Source of the DNA: Bosea sp. AS-1 | Lineage (GTDB): Bacteria > Pseudomonadota > Alphaproteobacteria > Rhizobiales > Beijerinckiaceae | NCBI RefSeq assembly: GCF_002220095.1 | Contig: NZ_CP022372.1 | Location: 1,832,501 to 1,896,500 of the forward strand | Direction: 5' to 3' | DNA length: 64,000 nt | Shown here: one piece after another, positions 50,928 through 61,137 of the stretch | Position numbering within the stretch: the stretch's first letter is position 1 | How the letters are laid out: each line of letters starts with the position of its first letter | Position numbers and translations under genes: made by a program | The notes under the pieces: generated by a model | What the model saw: the letters and a program-made list of their open reading frames with translations, nothing else | Told to the model about the DNA's origin: nothing | The model's database searches: none

Positions 50928-52600
50928 GACAGGCGGTCCAGGAACTGGCCGGCGGTCGGCTGCGCCACGCGGGGCTGGCCGGTATGGATGTCGACGGCTC
51001 CCGTGGCGAAATCGGCATCGTGCAGCGCGGTTTCGAGGCCGGGCGCGGCGCCGCGCAGCAGCTTGCTGGTCTCCTCGCGCTCCGCCCAGAGCGTGACGCC
51101 AACCTCGCGACCCTGCAGGGTCACGACGCCCTGCAGCGGCCCCATCGGCTCGACATCGAGCGCGAAGCGGATGCGCCAGAGCGGCGGGGAAACGCCTTGC
51201 GCCTCGCGCCGGGGCGGATCCTTCTCGACCTGGAGCGGCAGGATTGCGGTGCCGTGCTGGAAGGCGAGCGGGATCTCCGCCAGCCAGCGCTGTGGCTGAG
51301 GCTGAGCGGGATCCGGGCGCGTAGCGTCGAGCGGTAGCGAGGCGTATTGCGACAGCTTGATCCGGTCGAGCGCGGCATCGGTCTGGGCGAGCAGCGTGGT
51401 GGCGATGGCAAGCGGCTTCTCGCCCGGATGCAGCGTCGGCTCCGAGACCGGTTGCTGGGGAAGCGGGCCGTCACGCCGCGGTGGAGCGACGGAGCCGGCG
51501 CCGTCCGACGCCGGCTCGGGCAGAGCCGGAGAGCGGTCCGCTCTGGCTGTTGGCGGCTGAGGCGACAGGCTGTCGATGATCGGCAGGAGGGCTTCGCGCA
51601 GGGCCAGCAAACCCGCCTTGAGATCGCTGTGTGGTGTTGGGTTCTGGCCGGCGGCGGCGCGCGCTTCCATGAACAGTCCCGAGCCCTGCAGCGCATCCTG
51701 CAGCCGCGGGCCGGTCATGATCTGGCGCTCGGCCGGGAACGCTTGCTGCAGCACCCGGTCGACGGCGCCGAGCAGCGGCCTCGGCAGGGTGAGGGCGACA
51801 GTGCCATCGGCGAGGCCGCGCAGATTGGCGAAAAGCGGAGCGAGGCCGCCTTGCCGCATCAGTGCAGCGCCCAGCGTCGGACCGATGGCGGCGCGCGGCG
51901 AGATCGGCGGCGGGACGGTTGTCTGGCCGGCTTCGGCCGGTGCCGCCGGCCGGGTCGGTGTCGGTCCGCTGGAGGGTTTTGAAACGGCCCCCGCGTGTTC
52001 GAGCGGACTCTGGCCCGGTGCCGGCGAGGCCGTGAACGGGGAGGTGCGGCCGCCGGGGGCGATTTCCGTAGCAGACCGGGCGACAGGCTCGAGCAGGGGG
52101 CCGGCCACTGGGGGGGAGGACGGCTTGGCCTGCGCGGGCGGCTGACCGGCTGGCAGTGCGTTCGGAAGCGGTGTCGAGGTGGCGCTACCGCCCGGGGCCG
52201 GGAGGGGAGAGGCAGGCCCGCCGGAAGATGGCAGCGTCGAAGCGGGTGCCTCCGTCGCGGCGGGAAGCTGCGTCGGCGCCAACGAGCCCGCCGGTGGCGG
52301 GTTGCCTGTTGACGGACGGATGTCGACGAGGGTCGCGCGCAGGTCGCCGCCCGGCTGCTCCGGGGCTTCGAGGTGCAGGACCAGCGTGGCGCCGGGTTGC
52401 AGCGCCGCCTGCTTCGCCTGCGGACCGGCGAGCACGAGCGTGATCCTGGCATCGCCGATCGCGGCGGTGGCGAAGCCGTCCGCATCCAGCGAGAGCAGGC
52501 GCGCCTGCACCGTCTTGCCGGCCGTCAGCTCGTTGCCGGCGTCGAGCGCCTGCAGCAGTCTGGCAAAGTTCTGGCTCTGTATGAGCTGGGCGAGGTTCAT
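50924..52600 (-). CDS. FliK-like flagellar hook-length control protein
   Basis: A 558-aa protein. The middle (about 90-240) is a Pro/Ala/Ser/Thr-rich disordered stretch; the N-terminus (LIQSQNFARLLQALDAGNEL) and the C-terminal globular part (LAEIPLAFQHGTAILPLQVEKDPP, then FALDVEPMGPLQGVVTLQGREVGVTLWAER) match the FliK C-terminal domain. It determines hook length with FlhB in the export gate. The next gene encodes an FhlB-like protein, which supports this role. Confidence 0.8.
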   Translation of the reverse strand: MNLAQLIQSQNFARLLQALDAGNELTAGKTVQARLLSLDADGFATAAIGDARITLVLAGPQAKQAALQPGATLVLHLEAPEQPGGDLRATLVDIRPSTGNPPPAGSLAPTQLPAATEAPASTLPSSGGPASPLPAPGGSATSTPLPNALPAGQPPAQAKPSSPPVAGPLLEPVARSATEIAPGGRTSPFTASPAPGQSPLEHAGAVSKPSSGPTPTRPAAPAEAGQTTVPPPISPRAAIGPTLGAALMRQGGLAPLFANLRGLADGTVALTLPRPLLGAVDRVLQQAFPAERQIMTGPRLQDALQGSGLFMEARAAAGQNPTPHSDLKAGLLALREALLPIIDSLSPQPPTARADRSPALPEPASDGAGSVAPPRRDGPLPQQPVSEPTLHPGEKPLAIATTLLAQTDAALDRIKLSQYASLPLDATRPDPAQPQPQRWLAEIPLAFQHGTAILPLQVEKDPPRREAQGVSPPLWRIRFALDVEPMGPLQGVVTLQGREVGVTLWAEREETSKLLRGAAPGLETALHDADFATGAVDIHTGQPRVAQPTAGQFLDRLS

Positions 52601-52751
52601 CGGGCGACCATGAATCGGTGCCCTAAGCTCTCAGGAAAGATTAAGGATTTTGTTGCTGCCCGGAGCTTGCAAGGCCGTCGCGCGTCGGCCGCGCTGGCGC
52701 GGTGGGATCCGCTGACGCAAGCTTGTGGCCTCTTTCCCAAGGATGATTGCC

Positions 52752-53759
52752 ATGGACTATCGCCGCCTCGGCCGTTCCGGCCTCCGCGTCTCCCCGCTTT
52801 GCCTCGGCACGATGATGTTCGGCGGGGCCACGGACGAGGCGCAGTCGCGCCGGATCATCGATCACGCCCATGATGCCGGCATCAATTTCATCGATACCGC
52901 CGACGTCTACAACGAAGGCCGTTCGGAGGAGGTCACCGGGCGCGCGATCGCGGCGCATCGGCAGGATTGGGTGCTGGCGACGAAGGTCGCCAATCCGATG
53001 GGCACCGGCCCAAATCGCAGCGGGCTCTCGCGCCGGTGGGTGATGCAGGCCTGCGAGGACAGCCTGCGCCGGCTCGGCACGGAGGTCGTCGACATCTACT
53101 ACCTGCACAAAGAAGACCACCAGACGCCGCTGGAGGAGACCGTGAACGCCATCGCCGACCTCGTTCGGCAGGGCAAGATCCGGCATTTCGGCGTCTCGAA
53201 CCACCGCTCCTGGCGCGTGGCCGAGATCTGCCGGCTCTGCGACGAGATCGGCATCGACCGGCCGGTCGTCAGCCAGCCTTACTACAACGCGATGAACCGC
53301 ATGCCCGAAGTCGAACATCTGCCGGCCTGCGGTTATTTCGGGCTCGGCGTCGCCTCCTATTCGCCGCTGGCGCGCGGCGTGCTGACGGCGAAATACGCGC
53401 CTGGCCAGGCACCGGCCGAGGGCACGCGCGCCGGGCGCGGTGACAAGCGAATGATGCAGGCCGAATGGCGCGAGGAGAGCCTCGTCATTGCGCAGACGAT
53501 CAAGGAACATGCCGCGAAGCGCGGGTTGACGCCGATCCAGTTCGCGGTGCGCTGGGTGCTGAACAATGGCTTGGTCACGGCGGCCATCGCCGGGCCGCGT
53601 ACCTTCGAGCAGTGGCAGGCCTATCTCTCGGCGCTCGATGCCGATTTCACGAAGGAGGACGAGGCGCTGGTGGATTCGCTCGTGCCGGCCGGCCATCCTT
53701 CGACGCCGGGCTACAGTGACCCCGCCTATCCGCTGGAGGGGCGCGTCAGCCGGGTCTGA
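52752..53759 (+). CDS. Aldo/keto reductase
   Basis: A 335-aa NADPH-dependent oxidoreductase (TIM barrel). Catalytic tetrad parts are visible: Asp and Tyr in FIDTADVYNEGRSEE, Lys in VLATKVAN, and His in YYLHKEDH. A C-terminal ITPxQ-like segment binds the cofactor (TPIQFAVRWVLNNGLVTAAIAGPRTFEQ). ATG 52752 gives the standard MDYRRLGRSGLRVSPLCLGT; AAGGA is nine bases upstream. The substrate is unknown. Confidence 0.91.
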   Translation: MDYRRLGRSGLRVSPLCLGTMMFGGATDEAQSRRIIDHAHDAGINFIDTADVYNEGRSEEVTGRAIAAHRQDWVLATKVANPMGTGPNRSGLSRRWVMQACEDSLRRLGTEVVDIYYLHKEDHQTPLEETVNAIADLVRQGKIRHFGVSNHRSWRVAEICRLCDEIGIDRPVVSQPYYNAMNRMPEVEHLPACGYFGLGVASYSPLARGVLTAKYAPGQAPAEGTRAGRGDKRMMQAEWREESLVIAQTIKEHAAKRGLTPIQFAVRWVLNNGLVTAAIAGPRTFEQWQAYLSALDADFTKEDEALVDSLVPAGHPSTPGYSDPAYPLEGRVSRV

Positions 53760-53765
53760 CGCCGC

Positions 53766-54092
53766 TCAGTTCATCATGCAGAAGCCGCCGACGACGACCT
53801 GCGTGCGGCACCAGGGCTGCTGGTTTTCGTCATTCGTGCTCAGGCGCAGCAGCACCGGCTTGTCGGGATCGGCGCTGGATGGCGGGAAGGGCACGCGCTC
53901 GGGCTTGTCGTCGGCGCTGACCGCCTGAGAACGGCTCGCCGCGGCTGCGCCCGGGATGACGACGAGGCCGCGGCTGGTCTTGACCGCGGGAGCGCTGCTG
54001 CGCCCGCCAAGGCGGAAGCGTGCGGCTTCCGCCTGCAGAGGCAGGAGCGCGGCTGCGGCGAGGAGGCAGGCGAGGGCGGCGGTGCGGCGCAT
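53766..54092 (-). CDS. Exported hypothetical protein
   Basis: A 108-aa protein with a signal peptide (TAALACLLAAAALLPLQAEA) and a short mature domain with two Cys in WCRTQVVVGGFCMMN that could form a disulphide. I do not recognise a family. GGAGATCCACC precedes the ATG. Confidence 0.65.
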   Translation of the reverse strand: MRRTAALACLLAAAALLPLQAEAARFRLGGRSSAPAVKTSRGLVVIPGAAAASRSQAVSADDKPERVPFPPSSADPDKPVLLRLSTNDENQQPWCRTQVVVGGFCMMN

Positions 54093-54186
54093 CGGGTGGA
54101 TCTCCGGGAGCCGCCATGATGCCGCGTCTTGCCGCTACGGCAAGGAAAGCCGGGGATCAGCCTGAGCGAGGCGTTAACGAAAAGGG

Positions 54187-54807
54187 TCAGGCGGCAGCGT
54201 CGCGCGGCAGGACAAGGGAATCCCAGGCCGCCATTGCCGCATGTGCGATCGCCTCGAGCACGGCCCGCGAAGCGCCGTCGCGGGCCTGGATCGACATGCC
54301 CTGCTGGACAGTGACGTAGTAGCTCGCCACCGAGCGCGGGTCGAGCGAGGCGGGCAGCTCACCCTCCGCCATCGCGCGTTGCAGGCGTTCCTCGATCATC
54401 GCGACGCTGCCCGCCCGCATCTCACGGAGGATGCGGCCGGTCCCCTCGCCAACGCCGACGGCGTTCACGGCCGACATCACGACCATGCAGCCTGGCGGCC
54501 GGCCCGGGCGCGTGAAGGTCGCGGCGCTGGCCATCAGATAGCCTTCGATTGCGGCGCGCGCCGTGGCGGCTTCAAGCAGGGGAGCGAGGATGGCGTCGCT
54601 CTCGGTTGCCGCGAAGTGAGCGATGGCCTCCCGGTAGAGCTCCTCCTTGCTGCCGAAAGCGGCGTAGAGGCTGGGCGAATTGATTCCCATCGCCTCGGTG
54701 AGATCAGTCATCGAGGCGGCCTGGTAGCCGCGCTCCCAGAACACCTCCATCGCCCGCTCCAGCGCCGCCTGCCGGTCGAAACGGCGCGGACGGCCACGTT
54801 CCGCCAT
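54187..54807 (-). CDS. TetR-family transcriptional regulator
   Basis: A 206-aa regulator. Its N-terminal helix-turn-helix (RFDRQAALERAMEVFWERGYQAASMTDLTEAMGINSPSLYAAFGSKEELYREAI) is of the AcuR/NemR type. The C-terminal ligand domain includes PPGCMVVMSAVNAVG, a short Cys-containing segment. ATG 54807 is preferred, although GTG 54822 is in frame. Two matching palindromes lie between it and the divergent SDR gene, suggesting it represses both. Confidence 0.9.
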   Translation of the reverse strand: MAERGRPRRFDRQAALERAMEVFWERGYQAASMTDLTEAMGINSPSLYAAFGSKEELYREAIAHFAATESDAILAPLLEAATARAAIEGYLMASAATFTRPGRPPGCMVVMSAVNAVGVGEGTGRILREMRAGSVAMIEERLQRAMAEGELPASLDPRSVASYYVTVQQGMSIQARDGASRAVLEAIAHAAMAAWDSLVLPRDAAA

Positions 54808-54825
54808 CTCCGCGATCTCCACGAA

Positions 54826-54851
54826 ATTTTTGTACCGATCGATATATATTT
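54826..54851. promoter_or_regulatory. TetR operator, second copy (TetR-proximal)
   Basis: A 26-base element matching the operator at 54883-54908 in 19 positions, with the shared core TGTA-CG-TC-ATA-A. It is adjacent to the TetR start, which suggests autoregulation. Confidence 0.6.
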
Positions 54852-54854
54852 CTC

Positions 54855-54885
54855 TTGACGACGCAGGGCAAGCGCGTCACCTATT
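54855..54885 (+). promoter_or_regulatory. Candidate promoter of the SDR gene
   Basis: TTGACG at 54855-54860 is a good -35 element; the -10 is less distinct, with CCTATT at 54880-54885 at a 19-base spacing. The SDR-proximal operator covers the expected -10 and start region. Confidence 0.4.
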
Positions 54886-54908
54886 TATGTATCGTTCAAT
54901 ACATAAAT
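54883..54908. promoter_or_regulatory. TetR operator, perfect palindrome (SDR-proximal)
   Basis: ATTTATGTAT, six bases, ATACATAAAT: a perfect 10-bp inverted repeat just before the SDR ribosome site. Its centre is 57 bases from that of the second copy. Confidence 0.75.
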
Positions 54909-54918
54909 GGAGTTCCCC

Positions 54919-55659
54919 ATGTCCCGCCTTGCCGGAAAGCGCGCGCTCGTCACTGGAGCCAGCCGCGGAATCGGCGCCGCCATCGCCCGGCGGCTCGCCG
55001 CCGAAGGAGCCGATGTCGCCATCACCTATGAGCGTTCCGCCGAGAAGGCGGCCGGAGTCGTCAAGGCCATCGAGGCGCTCGGCCGGAAGGGCGTCGCCAT
55101 CGCGGCCGACAGCGCCGATCCGGAGGCCGTGAAGCGCTCGGTCGACGAGGCGGCGCGGGCGCTCGGCGGGCTCGACATCCTCGTCAACAATGCCGGCATC
55201 TTCCGTGGCGGGGCGGTGGCGGACTGGAGCCTCGCCGATATCGACGCGACCATCGCGGTCAACATCCGCGCCGTCGTGTTGGCCTCGCAGGCGGCCGCGG
55301 CCCATCTCGGACAGGGCGGGCGGATCATCTCGATCGGCTCCTGCCTGGCCGACCGGGTGGTCGAGCCGAATATCGCGCTCTATGCGATGAGCAAGGCGGC
55401 GCTGATCGGCTTCACCAAGGGGCTGGCGCGCGATCTCGGCCCGCGCGGCATCACCGTCAACATCGTCCATCCCGGCTCGACCGATACCGACATGAATCCG
55501 GCGAACGGTCCCGGCGCCGAAGCACAGCTCGCGCGCATGGCGATCCCTGCCTATGGCAAGCCGGAGGACATCGCCGCGGCGGTCGCCTATCTCGCCAGCG
55601 ATGAGGCCCGCTTCGTCACGGGCACGGGCCTCGCCGTTGATGGCGGCGTCAACACCTGA
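54919..55659 (+). CDS. SDR-family oxidoreductase
   Basis: A 246-aa short-chain dehydrogenase. The cofactor motif is TGASRGIG, NNAG follows, and the catalytic Tyr-x-x-x-Lys is YAMSK with SIGS before it. The C-terminus VTGTGLAVDGGVNT is typical of FabG-like enzymes. ATG 54919 has GGAG seven bases upstream, preferred over ATG 54907, which lies in the operator. It is controlled by the divergent TetR gene, as in many aldehyde- or quinone-responsive pairs. Confidence 0.91.
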   Translation: MSRLAGKRALVTGASRGIGAAIARRLAAEGADVAITYERSAEKAAGVVKAIEALGRKGVAIAADSADPEAVKRSVDEAARALGGLDILVNNAGIFRGGAVADWSLADIDATIAVNIRAVVLASQAAAAHLGQGGRIISIGSCLADRVVEPNIALYAMSKAALIGFTKGLARDLGPRGITVNIVHPGSTDTDMNPANGPGAEAQLARMAIPAYGKPEDIAAAVAYLASDEARFVTGTGLAVDGGVNT

Positions 55660-55673
55660 CGATGGGCCGCCGG

Positions 55674-56483
55674 TCAGTGGCCGGGCAGGACGATCACGGT
55701 GGGCTTGGCAGGCAGCGCCGCCTTGCTCAGTGTGATCGAAGGCTCGCCGTGGCGCTCCACCGGCCAGAGGTCCCGCGTGCGGGAGAGGAAGCGCTCCAGC
55801 GTGCCGCCGCCGAAGAAGTGCATCGGGATCATCACGCGGGCCTGAAGCGACTTCAGCACCTCCAGCATGCCTTCCTGGTCGAGGGTATAGCTGCCGTCGA
55901 CCGGGAAGAGCACGATGTCGACCCGGCCAAGCGCGCGCAGATGGCCGGGCTCCAGCGGGTGATGAAGATGGCCGAGATGGGCGATGCAGAGATCGCCGAT
56001 CTCGAAGACGAAGATCGAGTTGCCGTCGTAGTCGGTGCCGCCGTCATAGGTGCGGATATTGGTCGGCACGTTGCGTATGCGCACGTCGCCCAGCGTGAGG
56101 TCGTGATGGGCGGCGCCCTTGCCCTCCGGGTCCCAGCCGCGCAGCACCTGCTTGATCGCCGGGTCGGGGCGGTTGGAGTAATGCGTCGAATGCGCCTTGT
56201 TCATCGTGGCGATGTCGGGCGTCACCGGCGGGCGGACATAGTCGTTGTAGTCGGTCGCGATCTTCACGCCGCCGGGCGTCTCGATCAAGAAGGTGGCGTG
56301 GCCGATGAAGGTGAGCCGGACTTCGTCCTTCGCCAGTTGGACCCGCTGGATCGGCAGGCGATAGCTTGCCATTTCGGGCCGGCAGGCGGGCTCGCTTGAC
56401 TGGGCGAAGGCGGGGAGGGCGCCGATCGCGGCAAAGGAGACGAGCAGACACAGGAAGCGCAAGGCTATCCGCAGCAAGCTCAT
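55674..56483 (-). CDS. Exported metallo-beta-lactamase-fold hydrolase (UlaG-like)
   Basis: A 269-aa protein with a signal peptide (LRFLCLLVSFAAIGALPAFAQ). The MBL fold is of the UlaG-like kind: LTFIGHATFLIETPGGVKIATDYNDYVRPP, then IAHLGHLHHPL, then HFFGGGTLERF, and VLPGH at the C-terminus. It is a metal-dependent hydrolase in the periplasm; the substrate is unknown. It converges on the SDR gene. Confidence 0.85.
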   Translation of the reverse strand: MSLLRIALRFLCLLVSFAAIGALPAFAQSSEPACRPEMASYRLPIQRVQLAKDEVRLTFIGHATFLIETPGGVKIATDYNDYVRPPVTPDIATMNKAHSTHYSNRPDPAIKQVLRGWDPEGKGAAHHDLTLGDVRIRNVPTNIRTYDGGTDYDGNSIFVFEIGDLCIAHLGHLHHPLEPGHLRALGRVDIVLFPVDGSYTLDQEGMLEVLKSLQARVMIPMHFFGGGTLERFLSRTRDLWPVERHGEPSITLSKAALPAKPTVIVLPGH

Positions 56484-56707
56484 CGGCAGGCTCCATGCGA
56501 TTTCGGCGGTGATGACGAGTTTCGGGCAAAAGCCGGACCCGGGAAAGACCGCGTGAGGCGCGCTACCGGTTTCGTGAAGCGGAGGGCGCTGGGCCGAGGC
56601 CGAGCGACGGGCGTCCCGGTTGCGGCAGCGGGCGCGGCTCGCTACATAGCGGCCAGATTTCCCGACATCCCCGTGTCGCAGCCCCGAAAGCGGAGCCCGC
56701 TCGCCTC

Positions 56708-58360
<1,653 letters not shown>

Positions 58361-58384
58361 GCCGTTGATTTCAGATTCGAAATG

Positions 58385-58418
58385 AGCCCCGCGGCGTTCT
58401 GCGTCGCGGGGCTTTTTT
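58385..58418 (+). terminator. Rho-independent terminator of ettA
   Basis: AGCCCCGCG / CGCGGGGCT, 9-bp perfect stem with an 11-base loop that can pair further, followed by six T (58413-58418). It lies 25 bases after the stop. Confidence 0.9.
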
Positions 58419-58464
58419 CTTGGATCGGATGGGTGATGGCCGGCCAGGATGTGCCCGGAGACGA

Positions 58465-58857
58465 TTACGCCTCGGAGCGGCTCTTGCCTTCGCGATCGCG
58501 CTCGTAGCGCTTCTTGACTGGAAATGGCGGAAGCCAGGATTCGCGGCGGATGGTCCAGAGCTCGTAGGTCGGCACGAACTGGTCCGGAGCGTCCAGCGAA
58601 CCCAGATTCACTTCGATCTCGTCTCCGGTGCGCGAGAAGACGGAGGAGCCGCAACTGGGGCAGAAATGCCGTCCGGCATAGTCGCGCGTCTCGCCTTCGA
58701 TCGTTACCGCGGTCTCGGGGAAGATCGCGGAAGCGTGGAACAGGGCGCCGTGGTGCTTGCGGCAGTCCAGGCAGTGACAGAGACCGACCCGGTAGGGCCG
58801 ACCCGACGCCGTGATCCGGACCTTGCCGCACAAGCAGCCGCCAGTGAAACGATCCAT
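58465..58857 (-). CDS. GFA-family (CENP-V-like) zinc protein
   Basis: A 130-aa protein of the GFA family. Zinc-binding Cys are arranged as CLCG near the N-terminus, CHCLDCRK and CPSCGSS. Members were first linked with glutathione-dependent formaldehyde activation, a role since doubted; the reaction here is unknown. It converges on ettA. Confidence 0.9.
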   Translation of the reverse strand: MDRFTGGCLCGKVRITASGRPYRVGLCHCLDCRKHHGALFHASAIFPETAVTIEGETRDYAGRHFCPSCGSSVFSRTGDEIEVNLGSLDAPDQFVPTYELWTIRRESWLPPFPVKKRYERDREGKSRSEA

Positions 58858-59157
58858 GACGTGCTTTCGTGAAATCGAGGCGAGATGCTTACAGACAGGC
58901 TTGTCCGTCGTCCATGACCGAGAGGCTCCGGGCTTTCCGCCGGCCGTCGGCGCGGCATTCGACCGGAGCGGATCGGCGCGGCAGTTCAGGTGCGGCTAGC
59001 CTGCCGCATCACACGGTCAACCTGATCCGATTCAGGTCTGTTGACGTAAGGAGATTCTTGGCATTGTGATGGTGCGTAAGGACAGTTCGCACGGACAGCT
59101 CGGACCCCGTTCGAACAGGAGATTTCAACTCCGCGCCTTTCGCGATAGGGAGCTGAC
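58858..59157. other. 300-base intergenic region
   Basis: No gene is convincing here. TTGACG at 59041-59046 with TGTGAT at 59065-59070 (18-base spacing) is a plausible promoter for the YibI/YibH-like pair. The stretch GATAGGGAGCTGAC just before 59158 holds the ribosome site. Confidence 0.5.
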
Positions 59158-59628
59158 ATGACCCCTACGATCAATCCCGCCGCCCCCCACGATCTGCCCT
59201 CTTTCATTACCGCGCCGGGAGGGACGGATTACCTGCTCATCTTCTCGGCCTTGTTCCTCGTCGCAGCCGTGCTGGCCGTCGGTCTTCTCTTCCTGCGCCT
59301 GCACACCTTGCCCGAGCGCATGGCGCACCGGGCCCACAAGCTCCAGTTCGAGATCGTCGCGGTGCTCGGGCTGCTCGCTCTCTTCACCCATATCCACCTC
59401 TTCTGGGTCGCCGGGCTCCTGCTCGCCCTGGTCGATCTCCCGGATTTTTCCGGCATGTTCGGCCGAATGGCGGCGGCTCAGGAAAAGCTCGCCGGGATTG
59501 CCCCCAGCGAGGATGCGGAGATCGTCGCGCCAGTGGAGGTCGCGGTGGTGGAGCCCGGCATAGCCCCGGAAGCGCCGCGCGGAGAGACCCATCAGGCTGC
59601 GGGCACCGAGGACAAGAACCATGCTTGA
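59158..59628 (+). CDS. YibI-like (DUF3302-like) inner-membrane protein
   Basis: A 156-aa protein with two membrane helices (about 25-47 and 66-92). The segment LRLHTLPERMAHRAHKLQFEIVAVLGLLALFTHIHLFWV resembles YibI of enterobacteria, and the gene precedes an HlyD-like gene, as yibI does yibH. The C-terminal 50 residues are Ala/Glu/Pro-rich. GGGAGCTGAC precedes the ATG. It overlaps the next gene by eight bases. Confidence 0.72.
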   Translation: MTPTINPAAPHDLPSFITAPGGTDYLLIFSALFLVAAVLAVGLLFLRLHTLPERMAHRAHKLQFEIVAVLGLLALFTHIHLFWVAGLLLALVDLPDFSGMFGRMAAAQEKLAGIAPSEDAEIVAPVEVAVVEPGIAPEAPRGETHQAAGTEDKNHA

Positions 59629-60853
59629 GCTCCTCGTCTGCTCCCTGCTGACCATTCTTCCTGATTACCTGTATCGCCGCTTCGTCCAGGGGAAGCGGTT
59701 CGGCCGCGAGATCACGTTCTTCTCCGTCTGGTTCGAATTGCGCTGGGGCATCGTGACCTGCGCGATGCTGACGGTCGGCCTGATCACCGTGATCTTCTAC
59801 AACCACCCGTCCACGACCAACGCGACTGTCTTCTTCCGGACCGTTCCGATCGTGCCGGAGGTCAATGGCCGCGTTGCCGAGGTCCATGTCGGCGTCAGCC
59901 AGTCGGTTGCCAAGGGGGACCTTCTTTTCACCCTGGACAACACGACCCAGAAAGCCGCCGTCGAAACGGCACGCCGCAAGATCGCCGAGGCGGACGCCGC
60001 GATCATCGTCGCAAAGGCGGACATCATTACCGACGAGGGCAAGATCCAGGAGGCGAAGAGCGCCCTGCAGCAGGCGCAGGATGAACTGGACACCAAGACC
60101 GAGCTGAGGCGGCGCAATGACGCCGTCGTCGCGGCACGCGAGATCGAGAGGCTCGAGAATATCGTCGCGGGTAGGGAAGCCGCTCTTCTGGCCGTCACCG
60201 CTGCCAAGGACACCGCCCAGGCGAAAATTGTCTCGCTGCTTCCCGCCGAACGCGCCAGCGCGGAAGCTGCGCTGACACAGGCCGAAGCCGAGCTACGCAA
60301 GACCGAGGTGCGCGCCGGTTTCGCCGGCCGTGTGGAGCAGTTCACCTTGCGGGTCGGCGATATCGTCAATCCGTTCGTACGGGCCGCCGGTGTCATCATC
60401 CCCGAAGAAGCGGGCCGGGGGAGGCTGCAGGCGGGCTTCAGCCAGATCGAGGCGCAGGTGCTGAAGGTCGGCATGGTGGCTGAGGTGACTTGCATCTCGA
60501 AGCCATGGGTCATCATTCCGATGGTGGTGACGGGCGTGCAGGACTTCATTGCCGCCGGTCAGCTCAGGAGCGGCGAGCAGCTGGTCGACGCGCGGCAGGT
60601 GATGCAGCCCGGAACGATCCTGACATTCCTTGAGCCGCTTTATCAGGGTGGGCTCGACGGGGTAACGCCCGGCAGCAGCTGCGTCGCCAACGCCTACAGC
60701 AGCAATCACGACGAGATTGTCGCGAAGGACACCGGAACGATGCGGCGGATCGCCTTGCACGCTGTCGACGCCGTCGGCCTGGTTCATGCCATGCTCCTGC
60801 GGATCCAGGCGCTGGTGCTGCCGGTGAGGACGCTCGTGTTCAGCGGGCATTGA
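59621..60853 (+). CDS. HlyD-family secretion adaptor (YibH-like)
   Basis: A 410-aa membrane-fusion protein. One N-terminal membrane helix (GIVTCAMLTVGLITVIFY) is followed by a biotinyl/lipoyl half (PEVNGRVAEVHVGVSQSVAKGDLLFTLDN), a coiled-coil hairpin (about 108-225), and beta-barrel parts (AGFAGRVEQFTLRVGDIVNP). It should act with the preceding small membrane protein in an envelope transport or stress role. No transporter subunit is adjacent. Confidence 0.88.
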   Translation: MLELLVCSLLTILPDYLYRRFVQGKRFGREITFFSVWFELRWGIVTCAMLTVGLITVIFYNHPSTTNATVFFRTVPIVPEVNGRVAEVHVGVSQSVAKGDLLFTLDNTTQKAAVETARRKIAEADAAIIVAKADIITDEGKIQEAKSALQQAQDELDTKTELRRRNDAVVAAREIERLENIVAGREAALLAVTAAKDTAQAKIVSLLPAERASAEAALTQAEAELRKTEVRAGFAGRVEQFTLRVGDIVNPFVRAAGVIIPEEAGRGRLQAGFSQIEAQVLKVGMVAEVTCISKPWVIIPMVVTGVQDFIAAGQLRSGEQLVDARQVMQPGTILTFLEPLYQGGLDGVTPGSSCVANAYSSNHDEIVAKDTGTMRRIALHAVDAVGLVHAMLLRIQALVLPVRTLVFSGH

Positions 60854-61137
60854 GAGTTCACGGCCTTCGCTATCGGCAAGGGCGGTTCGGGACCCGGCGG
60901 GCTTGTCTGGCCGGGTCCGGACTGGCCGGCGCTTCCGTCCGGCCGCGAGCCGCCCTCCGCGAATGCCGGGCATGAGCAGCAAGCGCGCCGCCTTTGCCTC
61001 GCTTTAAGGCAGACTAAACCGGTAGCTCCTACGAGGGGAGCCGCGGCCTGGGCATGCAGTCCCGGCCCAAGTCACTATGGCTCGATCCGGTCCATTTTAC
61101 CGATCAGCATCTTGCCGATGTCATGCGAAGGTCAGTT

